Notes: a model not told the origin generated them from the sequence alone. A DNA stretch of 64,000 nt from Allacma fusca (GCA_947179485.1 OX359247.1:54719131-54783130); one strand, 5' to 3'. Positions 11,641-25,085 are shown, counted from the stretch's first letter. Program-made: numbers and translations.

Positions 11641-12340
11641 CATTTGACTAATAATTTTGACACGGGATATGTACTTCCTTCAGTTTACCCAGCATTTGTT
11701 TTATCCTCCACCTCACCATTCCATGCTCCTTAAACCATTCTCTAAAAATGTTAATGAGTATGCACAGAGTACATCTCCTAACAGCACCGCTACCCTAAGG
11801 TCAAGTTTGCAAATGACACTATGACAGGATTAACTCCTAGTGACCCTTCCCGGTGGAAGTTCTTTATTGGTCAAGATAACACCCTTGTCAGTCTCACAAT
11901 GTAGCTTTGCTTGCTTCAAAACCCAAGCCAAGCAGTTCAACGCCGACAATCAGGGTGAGCTGTACTAAAAAGAGCTGAACATTTACTCTCAGTACCTTTT
12001 TAAGGTTAAGTCACTGGCGTTACTCATGTTGTTAGTCACAGTACTAATTCCTTACCGTTTATTACAAATTACAGTGTGTCTGCAGTGGTACCGGGACGTT
12101 CTCAATTACACCGGACAAATCATTTTTCCCCCAGTTTATTCCTTCTATCCAGTTTTCCTCTTAAGTACAATGTTCTAAGTAATATTATCAGTTCTACTTA
12201 TTATTCTTCATTAAATGACGTTCATACTTATTGAGTCAAATTAAAGTAATATTTTGTTCAAAACCTAAACGTTCTCCAGAAGTCAATTGAAGCTCTCCAT
12301 ATCTTCGTAGTGTCATCTAGCGTAAGACTGCACCGCACAG
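11641..12340. other. Intergenic sequence between two related word blocks
   Basis: No gene is seen. It may be the interior of an element whose arrays are at 11338-11640 and 12341-12420; this is inference from the shared word. Confidence 0.3.
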
Positions 12341-12420
12341 TTCCCGTTCCCGATGGGAACGGGTACAGTCTACGACTAATCCCGTTCGCACACCTGTTGT
12401 TCCCGTTTTCGAGTGGGTAC

Positions 12421-13199
12421 CTTCACCATCTCGTAGAAACACTCAAACTTGATCTTGGAAGACTTGAAAGTATTTATTTGCATATGTAGATAATTCAATT
12501 TGCATTTTCCATTCCATTCTTTTTATCCGGCAGCTTGTACACATGGATCCTGGTCTTAAGTTTAATAACACCGCTTAACGGATTTAATGAAAATAGAGAT
12601 CTAATGTGTTAGCTAAACTTTCTAAAAAAATAATATAAAATATATTCAAATAACTATTATTGGCTTGTGCAATTTCTGCTAAAAGTGGGAAAACAAATGG
12701 AAAAAACCAGTGCCGGTATATATTCTTCAGATACCCTAATCAACACGAATCGGCACATAATCCTTGAAGAATTAAAACATGACATAGTTATTACGCTATT
12801 AGGTAATGTTTAATTCAGTAAAAACGATCAGTCGCCGTAAAACAATGGAAATCATTTTGGAGTATTTACGGATGGAAATGAGAGTTTGCTAGTGTTGCAT
12901 TTTGCAACGAGAGGCATTATCATAGCAGTCCTAGAAATAAGTACAATAAGGTCGCTACGCGTGGAAGATTCACATTTCCAGACTACGATTTATATTATTC
13001 GAGTACAATTTAAACAACTCCATTTTAAACAATCAACACAGTCCAGTTCTGTTAAGGAAATTAGTTTGAGTTTGAAACGTGGACTTACTTTACGTCGAGC
13101 GGAAGAAAGATCACTGCCGATAAACAAATAATTGAGCAAAGCTCAGAGAACTTCGATAAGTCAAGCGATAAGTACATTCGTAAATGTTTAAGGAATTAG
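12421..13199. other. Spacer sequence
   Basis: No confident gene. The open frame at 12886-13131 has no recognised motif but lies directly before gag-like sequence and could be retroelement debris. Confidence 0.3.
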
Positions 13200-13249
13200 G
13201 GGACATACACAAATCAGGCCACATCTCTAGATCCAGATAATTTACCTAA

Positions 13250-13755
13250 CTGGTAATTTCGGTGGATAACCAAGCTACTTCTATCCGAAGCAATGACCAG
13301 AAGGGAGGCTGGCATAAGAACAAATTCCAGGGAAACAAAGGCATTCATATGAATAGAAATGATGGAAATAAGCAAGACAAGTTGAACGATAAAGGGGAAG
13401 AAATCCGATTGTACAACGTTCACCTTTAATAGGAATTGAAGTCAGAAATGCAAATGCTGTCAAGGATTTGGACATGAGGACAAGAACTGCTCAGTCAAAG
13501 GCATTGCAATGTCATTCCAGCATACGGTAAACTGTTAGCAGAGTGGCGGCGAAGACCGTGTCAAATTATGTCCATCAGCTGTGTTCGACAGCGCAGTCAG
13601 ATCGACTAGACTTTGAAACACCTTTGCAGGAACGTCAGATTCCTAATGTGTTGCTTCTCCACTCCCTATCTATGATAGTCATCCATCAACTAGTTTGAAT
13701 ATAGAAAAACAAAAACAATGTCCGAGCATTGATAGACACTACTTGTTCTAGGTGA
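13250..13755 (+). pseudogene. Retrotransposon gag/protease fragment
   Basis: At 13449-13490 one frame encodes a complete CCHC zinc knuckle with spacing C-x2-C-x4-H-x4-C, preceded by a Lys/Asn-rich stretch typical of the gag C-terminus. About 235 bp later, 13726-13749 reads ALIDTTCS, a retroviral-type aspartic protease active-site motif in which the expected Gly after Asp-Thr is Thr. Stops separate the pieces. This is a dead LTR-retrotransposon fragment, most likely Ty3/gypsy type. Confidence 0.6.
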
Positions 13756-14985
13756 TGTATTACGAAATGATTAGGCATTTAGAGATAATTTATGATCGTA
13801 TAACCGAATTAACCTTACCAACTAGTGGTTCCTACATTATTATTGTTATTTTAAAGTGATTTTTTATTGTGCTGAGGAATAATCCCTAACTCGACCTGAC
13901 TACCTCAAATCTCCAAGGTACTCCCGGGGTTAGTAGTGTACCAAACAGGAACCGAGTTGGTGAAAACCAAATTTATTTTTGACCATTTAAAAAAACCAAT
14001 CTATCATCCACTTTCCAACCCCCCATCATCTGTCACTCTCTGTCTAAAGTTCCAACGGTTTTCCGGTTTTAAGCTAGTAGGTTTCATCCAAACCCAATTC
14101 CCACCAGTTAAAACTCTCACCATTTTTCAGCGGATCACTCTCCCTTACATTTCTCCAGAACCCTCATCATCTGATACCATTCTTGGTTCTGAAGCATCCT
14201 ATTCCAAATTCAGAAATTTTGGAAACCGACTCTAAAATTACCCACCGTCAACGTAAAATTTTTCCAACTACCCCACTCATTCATATATATTCATACCATC
14301 AGTGCAATCTACTCCTAGATTCTCGTCCGCTATAAACTTTATTTGGACCTTGTGGAAAATCGGTCGTAATCAGAGAGATTAGAAATGTACATTCCACTCT
14401 TGATTGTATTTATATCTTACGGTGTGTATAGTAGTCAGTGTCCATTAATTTATTAGGATTCTGGGCACACTGCAATTAGAGGACGAAATTGTTTAGAAGA
14501 GTGTAACAAGTGTGGACTACACTGTAGCGTCTGGTTCATATGTAATTGGAAGAGCTAACAGGAGGTAATTATATAGAGTGACGAGAGATTTAAGATTTTG
14601 TTGAGGATTGAGACACCGGCTGTTTAATTTCATAGGTCAGTCTCCCTATTCACAATCAATTTCCCTGCGGGGAAAGCGTTACTACATTATAAGCAAATAA
14701 CGAATCCTGGACTAAATACACAAAAGATTTAAATGCGGTGTATAGCACTACAGTAATAATTAATTATCAAATCGAGTTTTTTAAAAATAAACACAAAAGT
14801 TCAACCCCCCTAACACTCAATAGTTTAACTTACCAATTTACCTAGTACAAATAATAAGGTGGTAGTCACCGAAGACCGGTACCCCCACAGCTGAGCAAAA
14901 GGATTTTATAATACAAATTAAAACATCGTAGTCAGTTGCAAATAGCAACAACTACTCTCACTACACCCAATCACAAACATTGATG
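13756..14985. other. Spacer sequence without recognised genes
   Basis: The ORF at 13936-14235 has no family resemblance I can name. It may belong to retroelement debris, because gypsy fragments flank it. Confidence 0.3.
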
Positions 14986-14989
14986 GACA

Positions 14990-15880
14990 CCCTCACGAGG
15001 TATGCGGTCTTCCCTCGCCCTCATCCCTCGCCATCGCCCTCAATTTTGGAGGGATGAGAGCGAGTTTCTATCATAAAAGAAGGGCCCTCATATAATAAGG
15101 GCGAGGCATAGCAAAATGTATGTACTAAAACGAGGGCGATGATGAGTATAAAAAGCTAGTCCTCATCAAGTTGGAACAACAGTATTAAATCCCGCGAGAT
15201 AATTCTCGCATTTCCTATTTGCTGTGCCTTTTTGCCATATGCGAGTCTGAATAATTAGTTCAAGATCTTAAGAATAAACTACAGTTCGGAAGAATTAGCT
15301 AAAGGTCTGAATTATTAAGTGTATGTTTGATGGTCTCAACTTGGTGATACTGAACTAAGGGACTAGATGGGATAACTATTCGAAACCAAATGGAATACAG
15401 TTTTCAAGGGGCAAATAATTGGCTGGGCAACGTTTTGCCGACACGGGACAAATATTTCACTGGACAATTTTTCCAGGGAGCAGGACAGGACAAAGTTTCA
15501 CGTGCTGGTTTCGCACTTCTCACGCCAGTGATGGGTAATTAGTTATACCTTGCTCTCACTTCACGAGGTTAGCAGTTAAGTCTATTGCACTCGCCATAGT
15601 TAAAACCTTCACGATAAGTGACGTTTCTACTTGCCCTGAGACTCGATGGGCGAGGGTGAGTGCATGTTGTTAAAAGTAGACCGTCACGGGCCCGTGATAT
15701 CTAGATTGCATTGCACTGGCAGTAATGCTGTACTTATGGACTCATGAGGCCGGGGTAGAGTACTTATGATTTAGATTAGGCCCTAACGAGTCTGAGGGCG
15801 AGTTCCAGCGTAAACTGTCGTGAGGGTTTGAATGAGACCGAGTGCGACAAGATTTAGTTACATACCTCGTGAGGTGAGGG
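14990..15880. repeat. CTCGCCCTCACGAGG degenerate word array
   Basis: Words such as cctcacgagg, ccctcgccctca and complements gagggcgag recur at 14990-15150, 15540-15670 and 15770-15890 in both orientations, with a unique middle. The layout (two arrays around a core) resembles the hAT-like elements, but I could not locate matching termini with an 8-bp duplication. Confidence 0.5.
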
Positions 15881-15967
15881 TGAGGACTTCTAAAATGCCC
15901 ATTTATGATCACAAATCACTCTCCAGTAGTCATTATTTGAATTTTCCAACGATGTCCCATATCCCAA

Positions 15968-18255
15968 TTGTCGCAAATATTCTCAGATTTTCCCAAGTAT
16001 GATGGGAAATCCTCTGCCAATGAGTGGCTGAAAGCCTTTGAAGAGGCCGCTCTTCACTACAAACTTGATGAATTTTGGCGCATGAGAAATATGCATAAGG
16101 TTCTAGTGGGAACTGGCCAAAGTTGGTGGACCTTCAATGTCGGTCATCTCACAGCAGCGCTGAGCTGCTGGCTATGTTTAATAAAATTTCGTTCATCGCA
16201 ACGAGATATATCAGCTTGTTATGAACACCCGTAGCCCAACCCAGAATGTGCGTTATAGTAACCCCAGACGTCAGCAAAATCCTACTCATTTCCCCAACAA
16301 CCCAAGGATTCCGAGCCTCATGAGCCCAACATTTCCCACTCCACATCAGAATAATCGAAACTCTTATTCCCACCCTAAGTCGACCCCTTTAAAGCCTTAG
16401 GCCTGGTGTTCTGGGCTGACCAGGCTGAGCATCACTCAGGTTTAGAAAATTCTGAGCTTCCAGAAGACCCAGACATTAACAGCAATTTAGAGGTTTCTAA
16501 TAATTATTTAGAAATAGAATTAGGATCAATATATTCTTCATTATGTATTCTAGGAGAGATGAATCATGTGTATCCCACTACTACTAATAACAAGCTATTA
16601 TTCCTACCAATTTACATTAGTTTCCTACAAACTACAGCACTAATTGATAGTTGAGCTGCTGTCTCCGTTAATAGTGAAGATTTCTTCAAATCATTACCCC
16701 TGTATTTACATGGTACTGCTAAGCCACTTGATGTAACTATTATGTTAAAACTAGCTGTAAGATCTCCAACGAGAATTGTAATTACACATCAAATCGAGTT
16801 ACCAGTAAGTGTTGAAGATTACAGTACTTTTTGGAAATTTCTTGTAGTCCCTAACTCCTCCTACGAGTTAATTATAGGTTATGATTTTCTTTGGTTTACG
16901 AAAGATAACCTGTCATTTGCTGACAATAAGTTAACTTTCCCTGAATCCCAACAAGCTACCCAAACCAGGAATCCTTCCTCACTTCAAGAATATGAAACCG
17001 TCCTCAAATTCCCGGAGTCCAATCACCTGTACCGAAACCCCAACCCCAGTTATCTCCAAAATTACTTCAAACGAAGCCCCCCTTAATACTATCCCAATTA
17101 GCTATGTCAGAACCAGCCCGGTTTCAGCACTATTACAGCATTGTTTAAAAAGAATTGTAAATTTGTTTGGACAGAAGACTGTGAAAAGTCTTTTGAAGAG
17201 TTGAAGCGCAAGTTAGTCAAGGCCCCCATATTAACCCATTTCATAGACGAATGCCCCACTATTCTCGCCACGGATGCATGTCAAGATGGTATTGCAGGAA
17301 TTCTTAGACAGGTTAGCGGTAGTAGAGCCAGTCAAACATTTCCGCCCGTTTTTGTACGGTCGTCAGTTTAAAATTCAGACGGGTCATAATTCCCTTACGT
17401 ACTTAATGACTTATAAAGATTTAAAAGGTAGGCTATCCCAGTTGAGTATAGCTTTAATGGAATATCAGTTTCACATAAAATACAAGAAAGGAATCCTAAA
17501 TTCTAATGTAGATACCCTCAAGAATTCCTGTCAATCCCGCCCCAATTTCCGAAACCGACTACCCTGAATTATCAACGAGTCTAAATAATCTTAATCTCCT
17601 CGATCCCGAGCACATAGATAAGCTCATCATTAGCCAAAGAACTGATCCCTTCATGTCTCCCATAATTACCTTTAAGCTACGACGCGACGATTCCAAGCTA
17701 GATAAATACCCAGAGTTTGCTATACAACATGAATTATTATATCGAGCGGAAATTAATGTTGGTGGTAGGCTTTGGAAACTGTGTATCCCAACAGATTAGC
17801 GCGAAACATTATTCAAATTAGTACATACCGACCCTACTGGCGGTCACTTTGGTGTGAGTAAAACTTTACATACAATTCAATCTAGATATTACTGGCCTCA
17901 CTTAAAAAAAGATGTTCAAAAATTTATTGCAGCTAGTAACATTTGTCAAAGGCATAACCGCACGAATACTCCCACCTCTGGACCCATGATCGGCTTTCCA
18001 TCCCCACAAAATCAATTCGAAACCGTAGCCATCGAATTTGCTGGCCCATTCCCTGAATCCCCCGGAGGAAATACCTCTTTTCTGATAGCAGTGGATCACC
18101 TCACCCGATATGTTGAAGTCTACCCAATTTCTGCCCAAAATTTCTCTGAAGCCATTACAGGGAACCTCCATTCAGTTATCTACCGGCTCACTCTGCTGAG
18201 GCGCGACGTGATCATTTCCCTTTCCAATTTCGACTATCGACGCTTCTTCAGATGA
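15968..18255 (+). pseudogene. Ty3/gypsy retrotransposon remnant (gag, protease, RNase H, integrase; RT core missing)
   Basis: In order: a gag-like segment at 15968-16234 (F-x-G, EWLKAFEEAA); a protease segment around 16640 reading TALIDS, then an in-frame TGA where Gly is expected, continuing in frame to about 17086; an RT-thumb/RNase H segment at 17141-17535 (TEDCEKSFEELKRKL, LATDACQDG, then SLTYLMTYKDLKGRLSQL); and an integrase zinc-binding and core segment at about 17800-18171 (RYYWPHLKKDVQKFI, LIAVDHLTRYVEVYP). The RT palm with its catalytic YxDD box is absent: protease passes to the thumb within about 55 bp. Several frame changes and stops show it is dead. It resembles Ty3/gypsy elements of animals. 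Confidence 0.8.
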
Positions 18256-18259
18256 CGCG

Positions 18260-20400
18260 CTCTCACTGGAAATGATTGAGAAGTTTCGTCGTCGCTTTGT
18301 GTTATGCTGACGGATTCTTCAATCTTTGCATTTTACATGGCTGCCTTTGTTGATGTCCGTCGAGCGAACATATATGCCTTGGGAGAAAGCTTCTTGAGCG
18401 CCACTGGCGTCTCTTGCTCGAGCTATTAAATAAAACATACATTATAACTTCCACTGTAATTTTTTTCACTATAAAAAACAACCGTGCTTTAAAAGGGTAG
18501 ACAGGAAATAAACCTACAAAGGTTTCTCACTCTTTGATCTGGTGGCAGCCCTGTCGTTGAGTGCTTCCTTTTCGGAGTACACATATCCTCCAGTCCTAAA
18601 GGGGAAAAATTAATACTTAGAGTATAAACATTAGTGAATCATTCTTTCAAAAATCGTTTTTGCAATACTGTGAATTGTGGAAGACTCGATGCCCTCTCAA
18701 AAATAACAAAGAGGAATCGCCTACTCAATTAAACTATTCCAACCATCTTCAAACACGCAAAAGGTTGCCTAGCTATCTCTTCATTAACAAGTTACCCAAC
18801 AATCCATTTCAAGAGGGATATTGACAATTGCCACTGTATGTATCTACCTCAACTGACGTATAGCAAAGAAACCCTCCGCTACTAGAGGTCTCAAGTAACC
18901 CCAGCTCCTGGCTCACCCTAATAAGCTTTTTCAAAATCTACAAATTGTAATTTACAAAAGCCAAATAATGTGTGCGGTCAGCAAATAAGAAAGACAGAAA
19001 TATACTTCCATAATTTACATCTGTGACGGAAGGAGTATATACTATCCCTATACTCCAAATATGGAATTATATTCTAGGAGAAAACCCATTCAACTAATAT
19101 ATTATGTATTATTAAATGAACAATGTTTCCAGCTATAAATTGACATTAAAAGAGTCGACACAAATAACTTACCCACAATTAATTGATTGCAGACCGTGCA
19201 GAACTTTGGCATGACTATTGCTGCAAACAATTTGTTGTCATTTCGACAAAATATTGCGTGGTCCTCCGGAGCAGCTCCCACAACTCAATCGTAGCACTTG
19301 TTCCAACGATACTTAAGGCTGCATTTGTACATGTACAAACACAACCGTCTTTCAACGCAACTCACTTTATGAACTGTATTTGCATGTGCTAATATTTCTT
19401 CCAGCTTGAATTGCCCACTACAAGCGCGGAAAATCCAATACTCGACACGAGTGAAGTTATTGCGAAAATTAGCTGCCATTTGTACTATCTTTTGTGAAGC
19501 TAAATGAAACTTTTGTGAAACCGACTAAATATTTTTTGACTGAACAATTGTTGTCTGATGACACAAATGAAACAAGTCCACAGTGTACTGATGTCAGTGA
19601 AGCTGAGCTGAGCTTAGAAAAAAGTGTCAAGCATTTCATAGAAATGTATTACAAGAGTCCCCACACATCATTACGTTTTACGTACTAATGCAGCTGTGTG
19701 TCCTTATTTTATTTGTTTATTTCCCATAATGCACATTTTGTAGCTAAACATAGATATTCTAGTGAAAACCGAGGAAACGTTATTAAAGTTTGTGTCCCAA
19801 AGAAATAAAAATGTCGAGAACAGCTGCTGGGCGTATACACTCTCTTATTTATGCGCTTGAGGGTTGAAAAAAGGACAAAAGTTGTGTGGGAAAGGAGCCT
19901 TAAAATCTCCCTGCGTCCAAGTAAGATTATTTTTATTTGGAAAAGAAAAATATTGAATTTCATAGTGCATTTTGTCAATGTGAGCTATATTCTCAATGAT
20001 TTCTCCACAATCATATATGCATGCGCTATGTATATACGCATATGTCGATATGCTCCATATATTTTTATTCTCTTCGTGAATGTGTCCCCAGTATAATATA
20101 GCTGTGTATACACTTATTGTTGCTGAATGAGGGTTCCGAAGGAACAGGTGCATATATGTACATAGCATGGAACACTCGGTTGGTTACTATTGCATGCATT
20201 TGGGAATGACGTCTGGACTGAGGAAGGAAAAACAGTGCAATATCAACTCCATATTCTACTTCTTGTGTGTATCATGTGAACCCACCGTGCTCTGCTTCAT
20301 GCATGTAGCTATATATGTATATGACATGGGAACCCCGTTGGGTTAGCATTGCGAGCACAGTTGGTTTACATAGAACTCGATAGGTTTGACTATATAAATA
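18260..20400. other. Spacer sequence, possible retroelement non-coding region
   Basis: No confident gene. Short ORFs at 19183-19392 and 19494-19688 have no named family. It contains TATATGTACATA-type simple sequence. Confidence 0.3.
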
Positions 20401-20421
20401 ATCTACTAAGATCATTTAGGA

Positions 20422-20706
20422 ATGTACGAAAAAGAATGCTACACCGTAGTGTGGGCTCTACGGAAGTTTAGAGACCTAATTTCTGACCATAACATCTTTG
20501 TCCAAACGGATAATCAGGCTGTCACTTGGATGAGAACTAATCCGACCAGAAAGGCTAAGGTAGATAGGTGTAGTTTAGAGTTGGAAGAACACAATTACGA
20601 TTCGGTTCACATTAAGGGCAAGGAGAATCGTCATGCAGATATGCTCAGTAGAGCACCTGGGGATACTCAGGAGATTGATCAACTCCTGGATGACAGCATA
20701 TGGTGA
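20422..20706 (+). pseudogene. Ty3/gypsy RNase H fragment
   Basis: The translation contains EKECYTVVWALRKFRDL, FVQTDNQAVTWM and HIKGKENRHADMLSRAP, the characteristic late RNase H blocks of Ty3/gypsy elements, ending in the H-x2-AD-x-LSR motif. No reverse transcriptase precedes it. It is a second element, distinct in sequence from the one at 15968-18255. Confidence 0.75.
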
Positions 20707-21204
20707 ACGCATTCCATGTATTAATTACGTCCGACATTAAACTTGAAAGTTTAGTGACTGGCCAAAAACCAAATCCGGAGTTGTTTGCAATTATAGAGAA
20801 ACTGTGATTAATAATAATATTAATAGCTTATAGATTTATTAGTCTATTAGATTATTAATGATTATTGAGACGCAGGTAACCAATACTAACCATTATAGGA
20901 TATAAGATTTCAGATGGTCGGTGATTTTTTATGGAAGAGAGTACTAAAATACAGCTTGGTCGAGGTGAGGAAATTCCATTCCAACACAATATATAAGTCA
21001 AATCCTCGAAACAGATAGCAAGAGTAACCCGTCACTAGGTGTGCTTAAGCATCGGTTAGAGAGGTTGAAAAGTAATCTCCCTGTTGCGCGAGATCCTAGA
21101 GAGAATTGCTTTCTTAGAAAACATGTTAGATATAATGGATATCGTAAACCTCAACGACGATAAAGAAAGTTTGTCTGGACGGGCGTTGTCCCAAAATGAA
21201 ATAC

Positions 21205-21330
21205 GAGGTATGTCTGCTGATATTCAAAGTTTTGCGAAATCTTGTGAAGTAAGCCAGATAACGATGGCTTCGAACCAGGCACATTCCGGTTTAATGGGAC
21301 ATAACCATAAGCTAGCAGATGTAATATATT
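21205..21330 (+). pseudogene. Integrase zinc-binding fragment of a gypsy element
   Basis: The frame reads MSADIQSFAKSCEVSQ, followed by HSGLMG, resembling the DI-FV-SC-CQ-x-GL segment of gypsy integrase HHCC domains with the second Cys of the pair replaced by Ser. It lies about 500 bp after the RNase H fragment, as expected for the same element. Confidence 0.5.
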
Positions 21331-22438
21331 TAATCCTTTGCGTCGGTGCTTAACTAATATAAAAAATCGGTCACACATTCGTACTTTTTAATTATAGAGA
21401 AAATAAACCAGTTTTTATTTTATTTTCATTTTCAATTTTTGGCTTCTTAGGAGCGGAGCGGATTAACCCTTTTATTTACAATCGCTGCCTTTAAATTTTG
21501 CTGCGTTTTATTAGTTTAGCAAAGGCGCAAGGGACACTTGCGCCGGAGCTTCAGCATAAGGCTATCTTGTGCTTTGTAAGTAAATTATGGATTTTAGACC
21601 ACACGATAGCCATCGATGGTAACGGGACCACATGCGGAAAATCAACAACCACGGGGAATTTACGCCGCATTACAAAAGCGTTGTAGATAAATGGAATTTT
21701 CCAGCTTCCCAATAGTTATACAATATCAAGATGTCCCCTTAATGTTTTGTATCAAACAATCGCTGTTAACATCCTTGTTTGCTACTGTCATCCAGAAACC
21801 GGAGATTGATATTTTTTATATTCGCAAGTTAATAACACACTCGGAATTGGATTTGCTGTTGTTATCGTTATTGCTTGTAATACTCACAATTTTGTAGTAC
21901 CCATTGTTTCCGAAAAAGACTTCGCAATGGTAAAACAAGCTTATTTTCGAAACTCCCAGCAACGTTTAAGTCATTTACAATATCCCATGTTTCTGAATAT
22001 TTTTTCAGAGATTTCGAATCGGTACTATATCCATTTGTGGTTATTAAATTATCTCATCATATCACGTTCTTGTATAATGTAAAAGCATTCTCGAAAATAA
22101 TACGTTTCGTAGAGCTCTCAAATTTATATTGCTCAACAGTTCTCGAGAAATTCACAGGTGTGAATAACTGGTTCAAAAATCACTCCTCACTCTAGAGCCA
22201 ACAATAGGTGACATTTTATGCCCGCAAACGCTTTTGATTTGGTATAAAAATCAGAGCAAAGGTATTTGAAGAACGAGGAAGTTAAGAAAATGCCCCAATA
22301 CATGAAATCTTGGTAAATGAAAGAATATTCCACCAACGTCGGATTTTATTCCGCGTTTTAAAACGAACACCAACCAGATCAAGTCATCAAGAAAATCCAG
22401 ACCCATATTAAACGAACAGTGACCAAGTCCGAAACTCC

Positions 22439-22909
22439 ATGCTAATCTCAGATTGGCTCACCCAGACAGCAAAAGATGAACATGTACCTAACCAAGACGT
22501 TCTTAAGGAAGAGGAATTTAATATTCTTTTATCCTTACCAAGACCCATTTATGTCATTTCAATTCGGGCGAGAGTACGGTTTGCAAGACCAGCTTTCGCT
22601 AATGTCCACTGCTTGTACGAAATCCTCAACGGCCCCCTACAACCCATTCCAAATGCGGGTAGGGACGGCGACGGCGTCGGAATTATAGAAGGTCTGACTA
22701 TCAATCTGGACGAAGCTACTAAATATACTATGAGCGTAAGCAACGTATTGGACGACTCCACGTCCATCCCAAACATGGTAGTCAAGAACGATGACACCGT
22801 TGTCTTACATGCAGGAACTTCCAGCGATTCTGAAAGTTATTCAGATAACCCGAATCTCACCGTCCCAGTTGTAGACGAGGAACGTTCAGTTACTATCAAG
22901 AAACCCTGA
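22439..22909 (+). CDS. Unidentified 156-aa ORF, probably retroelement C-terminal region
   Basis: A moderately long open frame, acidic towards the end and rich in Ser/Thr/Asp. I recognise no domain. Its position after RNase H and integrase fragments, and directly before a polypurine tract and LTR-like sequence, suggests it is the 3' coding end of the same retroelement. A host gene is less likely. Confidence 0.35.
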   Translation: MLISDWLTQTAKDEHVPNQDVLKEEEFNILLSLPRPIYVISIRARVRFARPAFANVHCLYEILNGPLQPIPNAGRDGDGVGIIEGLTINLDEATKYTMSVSNVLDDSTSIPNMVVKNDDTVVLHAGTSSDSESYSDNPNLTVPVVDEERSVTIKKP

Positions 22910-22937
22910 CCTAGTGTAGTGAATGCATCCGACCTTA

Positions 22938-23370
22938 TAAAAAGGGGGAAATATGACCGAGTGGGCCACCTAAACGGGATTGTCAATTTCAGAAGGTCTC
23001 AAGCAGCCTCAAGATGACTCGAGAGCAATTGACTCGGGACAACCGTCACCAACATGGGGTTAACGTCAGTGAGGAGAAAGCCCGAAGATATTTCCTGGTC
23101 CTGGGAACTCGTATATCTACAGCGTCTGTGAAAGCTTAAAAATTTCAAAATTTCACCCGGGAGCATACATATATGTGGTGGTGTTTGCAAGTTGCTTGCC
23201 AGTACGGACCGAGCGACCAATCTGTGAACAAGGTTTGAGATTTAATACTATTTTGTTACCTCAAATTGAATAGTTATTCAGAGGAATAAACGTAGTATGT
23301 TACTTAGACTAAGTCGGTCCGGCTCCTTATTTATTTGGTATAGGTTTCAACGTAGCTCCCGGCAGAAGCA
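22938..23370 (+). mobile_element. Candidate polypurine tract and 3' LTR
   Basis: A purine run (taaaaagggggaa, 22938-22950) is followed at 22954 by TG, the usual first bases of an LTR. The next ~400 bp include AATAAA-like sequence near 23284. The 3' LTR end is not defined, and no 5' partner LTR was found in the window. Confidence 0.4.
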
Positions 23371-24138
23371 TACCCTGGCTTTGAGTTCGATCTTATTACT
23401 AATCATATCTATAAATCTAATCATATCGAGCGTTATTTCACAAACCCTGCCTTACATGAATTTTGCGCGGGAATGAGGGCTTGAGTGTGAGTAATATATT
23501 ATAATTGCAAAATACGCCTTCCCCAGATTCGCGGTCCAGAGTCCATAGCTGGCATAAGCTCAACTCCACGTTTACCACAATAGTAAACTGCCAGGATTGT
23601 ATAACTTAGCCGAACTTGATGTCTGATCATTTTTAGAAACACGAAATTAAATTATTACTTAACTGGTCCAAGAATATGTGCGAAATAATTACTAAATTCA
23701 GCCATGGATACGCAATTGCTTTTCTGGTAGGGGCAGCTACTTGTCATACAATCAAAAAATATAAGTAAGCAAAAATAGTTTGTGCACCAAACCAGCTTCC
23801 ATACAATTCTGGGATCAAATCTAAAAGCACATACAAAACAGGAAATATTCCATGGCATTGGGGTCACTGGTGTTGATAAACAGTTACATAATCTCTGAGT
23901 CACTGTCATTGTACTTGACACACCACTCCTTTCTAAAGGAGAGCAGCACGACCACCATGTTACGCATAGTTTCCGATGCCAGTGCCAAAAACGTCAACCG
24001 GACAATCACTCAATGACCAACTGATGATAGGATGATGCCGATACTACAGCAGGACCTGAGTTCCATTCTCATGCGATGAAGACACTGGGCCGATCCCCTC
24101 CGAGCAGAACAAAGCAGATGTACTTGAAAGCAGAAACA
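23371..24138. other. End of the palindrome spacer
   Basis: No gene or element recognised. The inverted-repeat homology resumes at 24139. Confidence 0.35.
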
Positions 24139-25079
24139 AGTCCTAAAATTATAAATTTGCAGATGTACTTGTATGTACATATGCACCCCAGTCTCAGTGA
24201 CTTTAAGGATATATATATAACCTTTGTTAATTAGAATAAGGATTTGATTGGTTTTGAGAAATGGCATAAGGTAAGGAAACGCCAATAGTAAGATGCCGTG
24301 TTGGAACTCAGATGAGGAAAAGGTAACACTTATGCTCGACTGCAAAGGAGAGCCAACTGGGATTTTGGACTCAGAGTGATTGACTCATTAGTAAAGCTCT
24401 TGAGAAATTATATAGAAAAGTTCAGAAGTAAGAGAGACATGAAATACTGAATACTGAAAATACGACTTCCCTTCAAACATACTTTCATATTTTATGGCAT
24501 TTTGATAATTGCACTTTGGATTCTCATTTCGTGAAGTTACCCGTGTCGCAATATGTGTACCCTTCATATGTGCTTTACATCTGGAGTTACGTGCGACGAC
24601 ACCCTTGGTTACATAACTGACTTATACATCTTGATGAATCCTAAGGATAATTCTCATACCCTGACAATCTTTGATTCCTAAGTAACCGTAAACCTAAATG
24701 TCTCACCACTACAAAGAAGTTACAATGAATCTACAAAGTATCATGGTTCTAGTTCATTTTTCAGCATCTGTTCTGACGTTTAATCAACGGTCAGACCTGA
24801 AGAATAATGGGTATGCTCATTTGGTGGTTGGACAGTTTGGGACAGACATCCTGGCAGGCGGCTATGAGGTAATGCATGATTAGGAATGAGAAACGGACGC
24901 GAAGGATAAGGCAACTCTTTCGGACCGGTAAGCACTTTTTCCATTTTCCTGTGCTAGAGATCCCGTGTAAAAAGCATGAGTTACCCAATGTAGTTAATAC
25001 TTTTAAAATTTAACCAACGACTTTCTTAAGTAAATTAATGATTACTGTAGAACCATTGATTAAAGGACTCCAAAACCAT

Positions 25080-25085
25080 TTTATT
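25080..25085 (-). terminator. Polyadenylation signal of GW4
   Basis: AATAAA on the minus strand, mirroring the GW3 signal. Confidence 0.6.
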
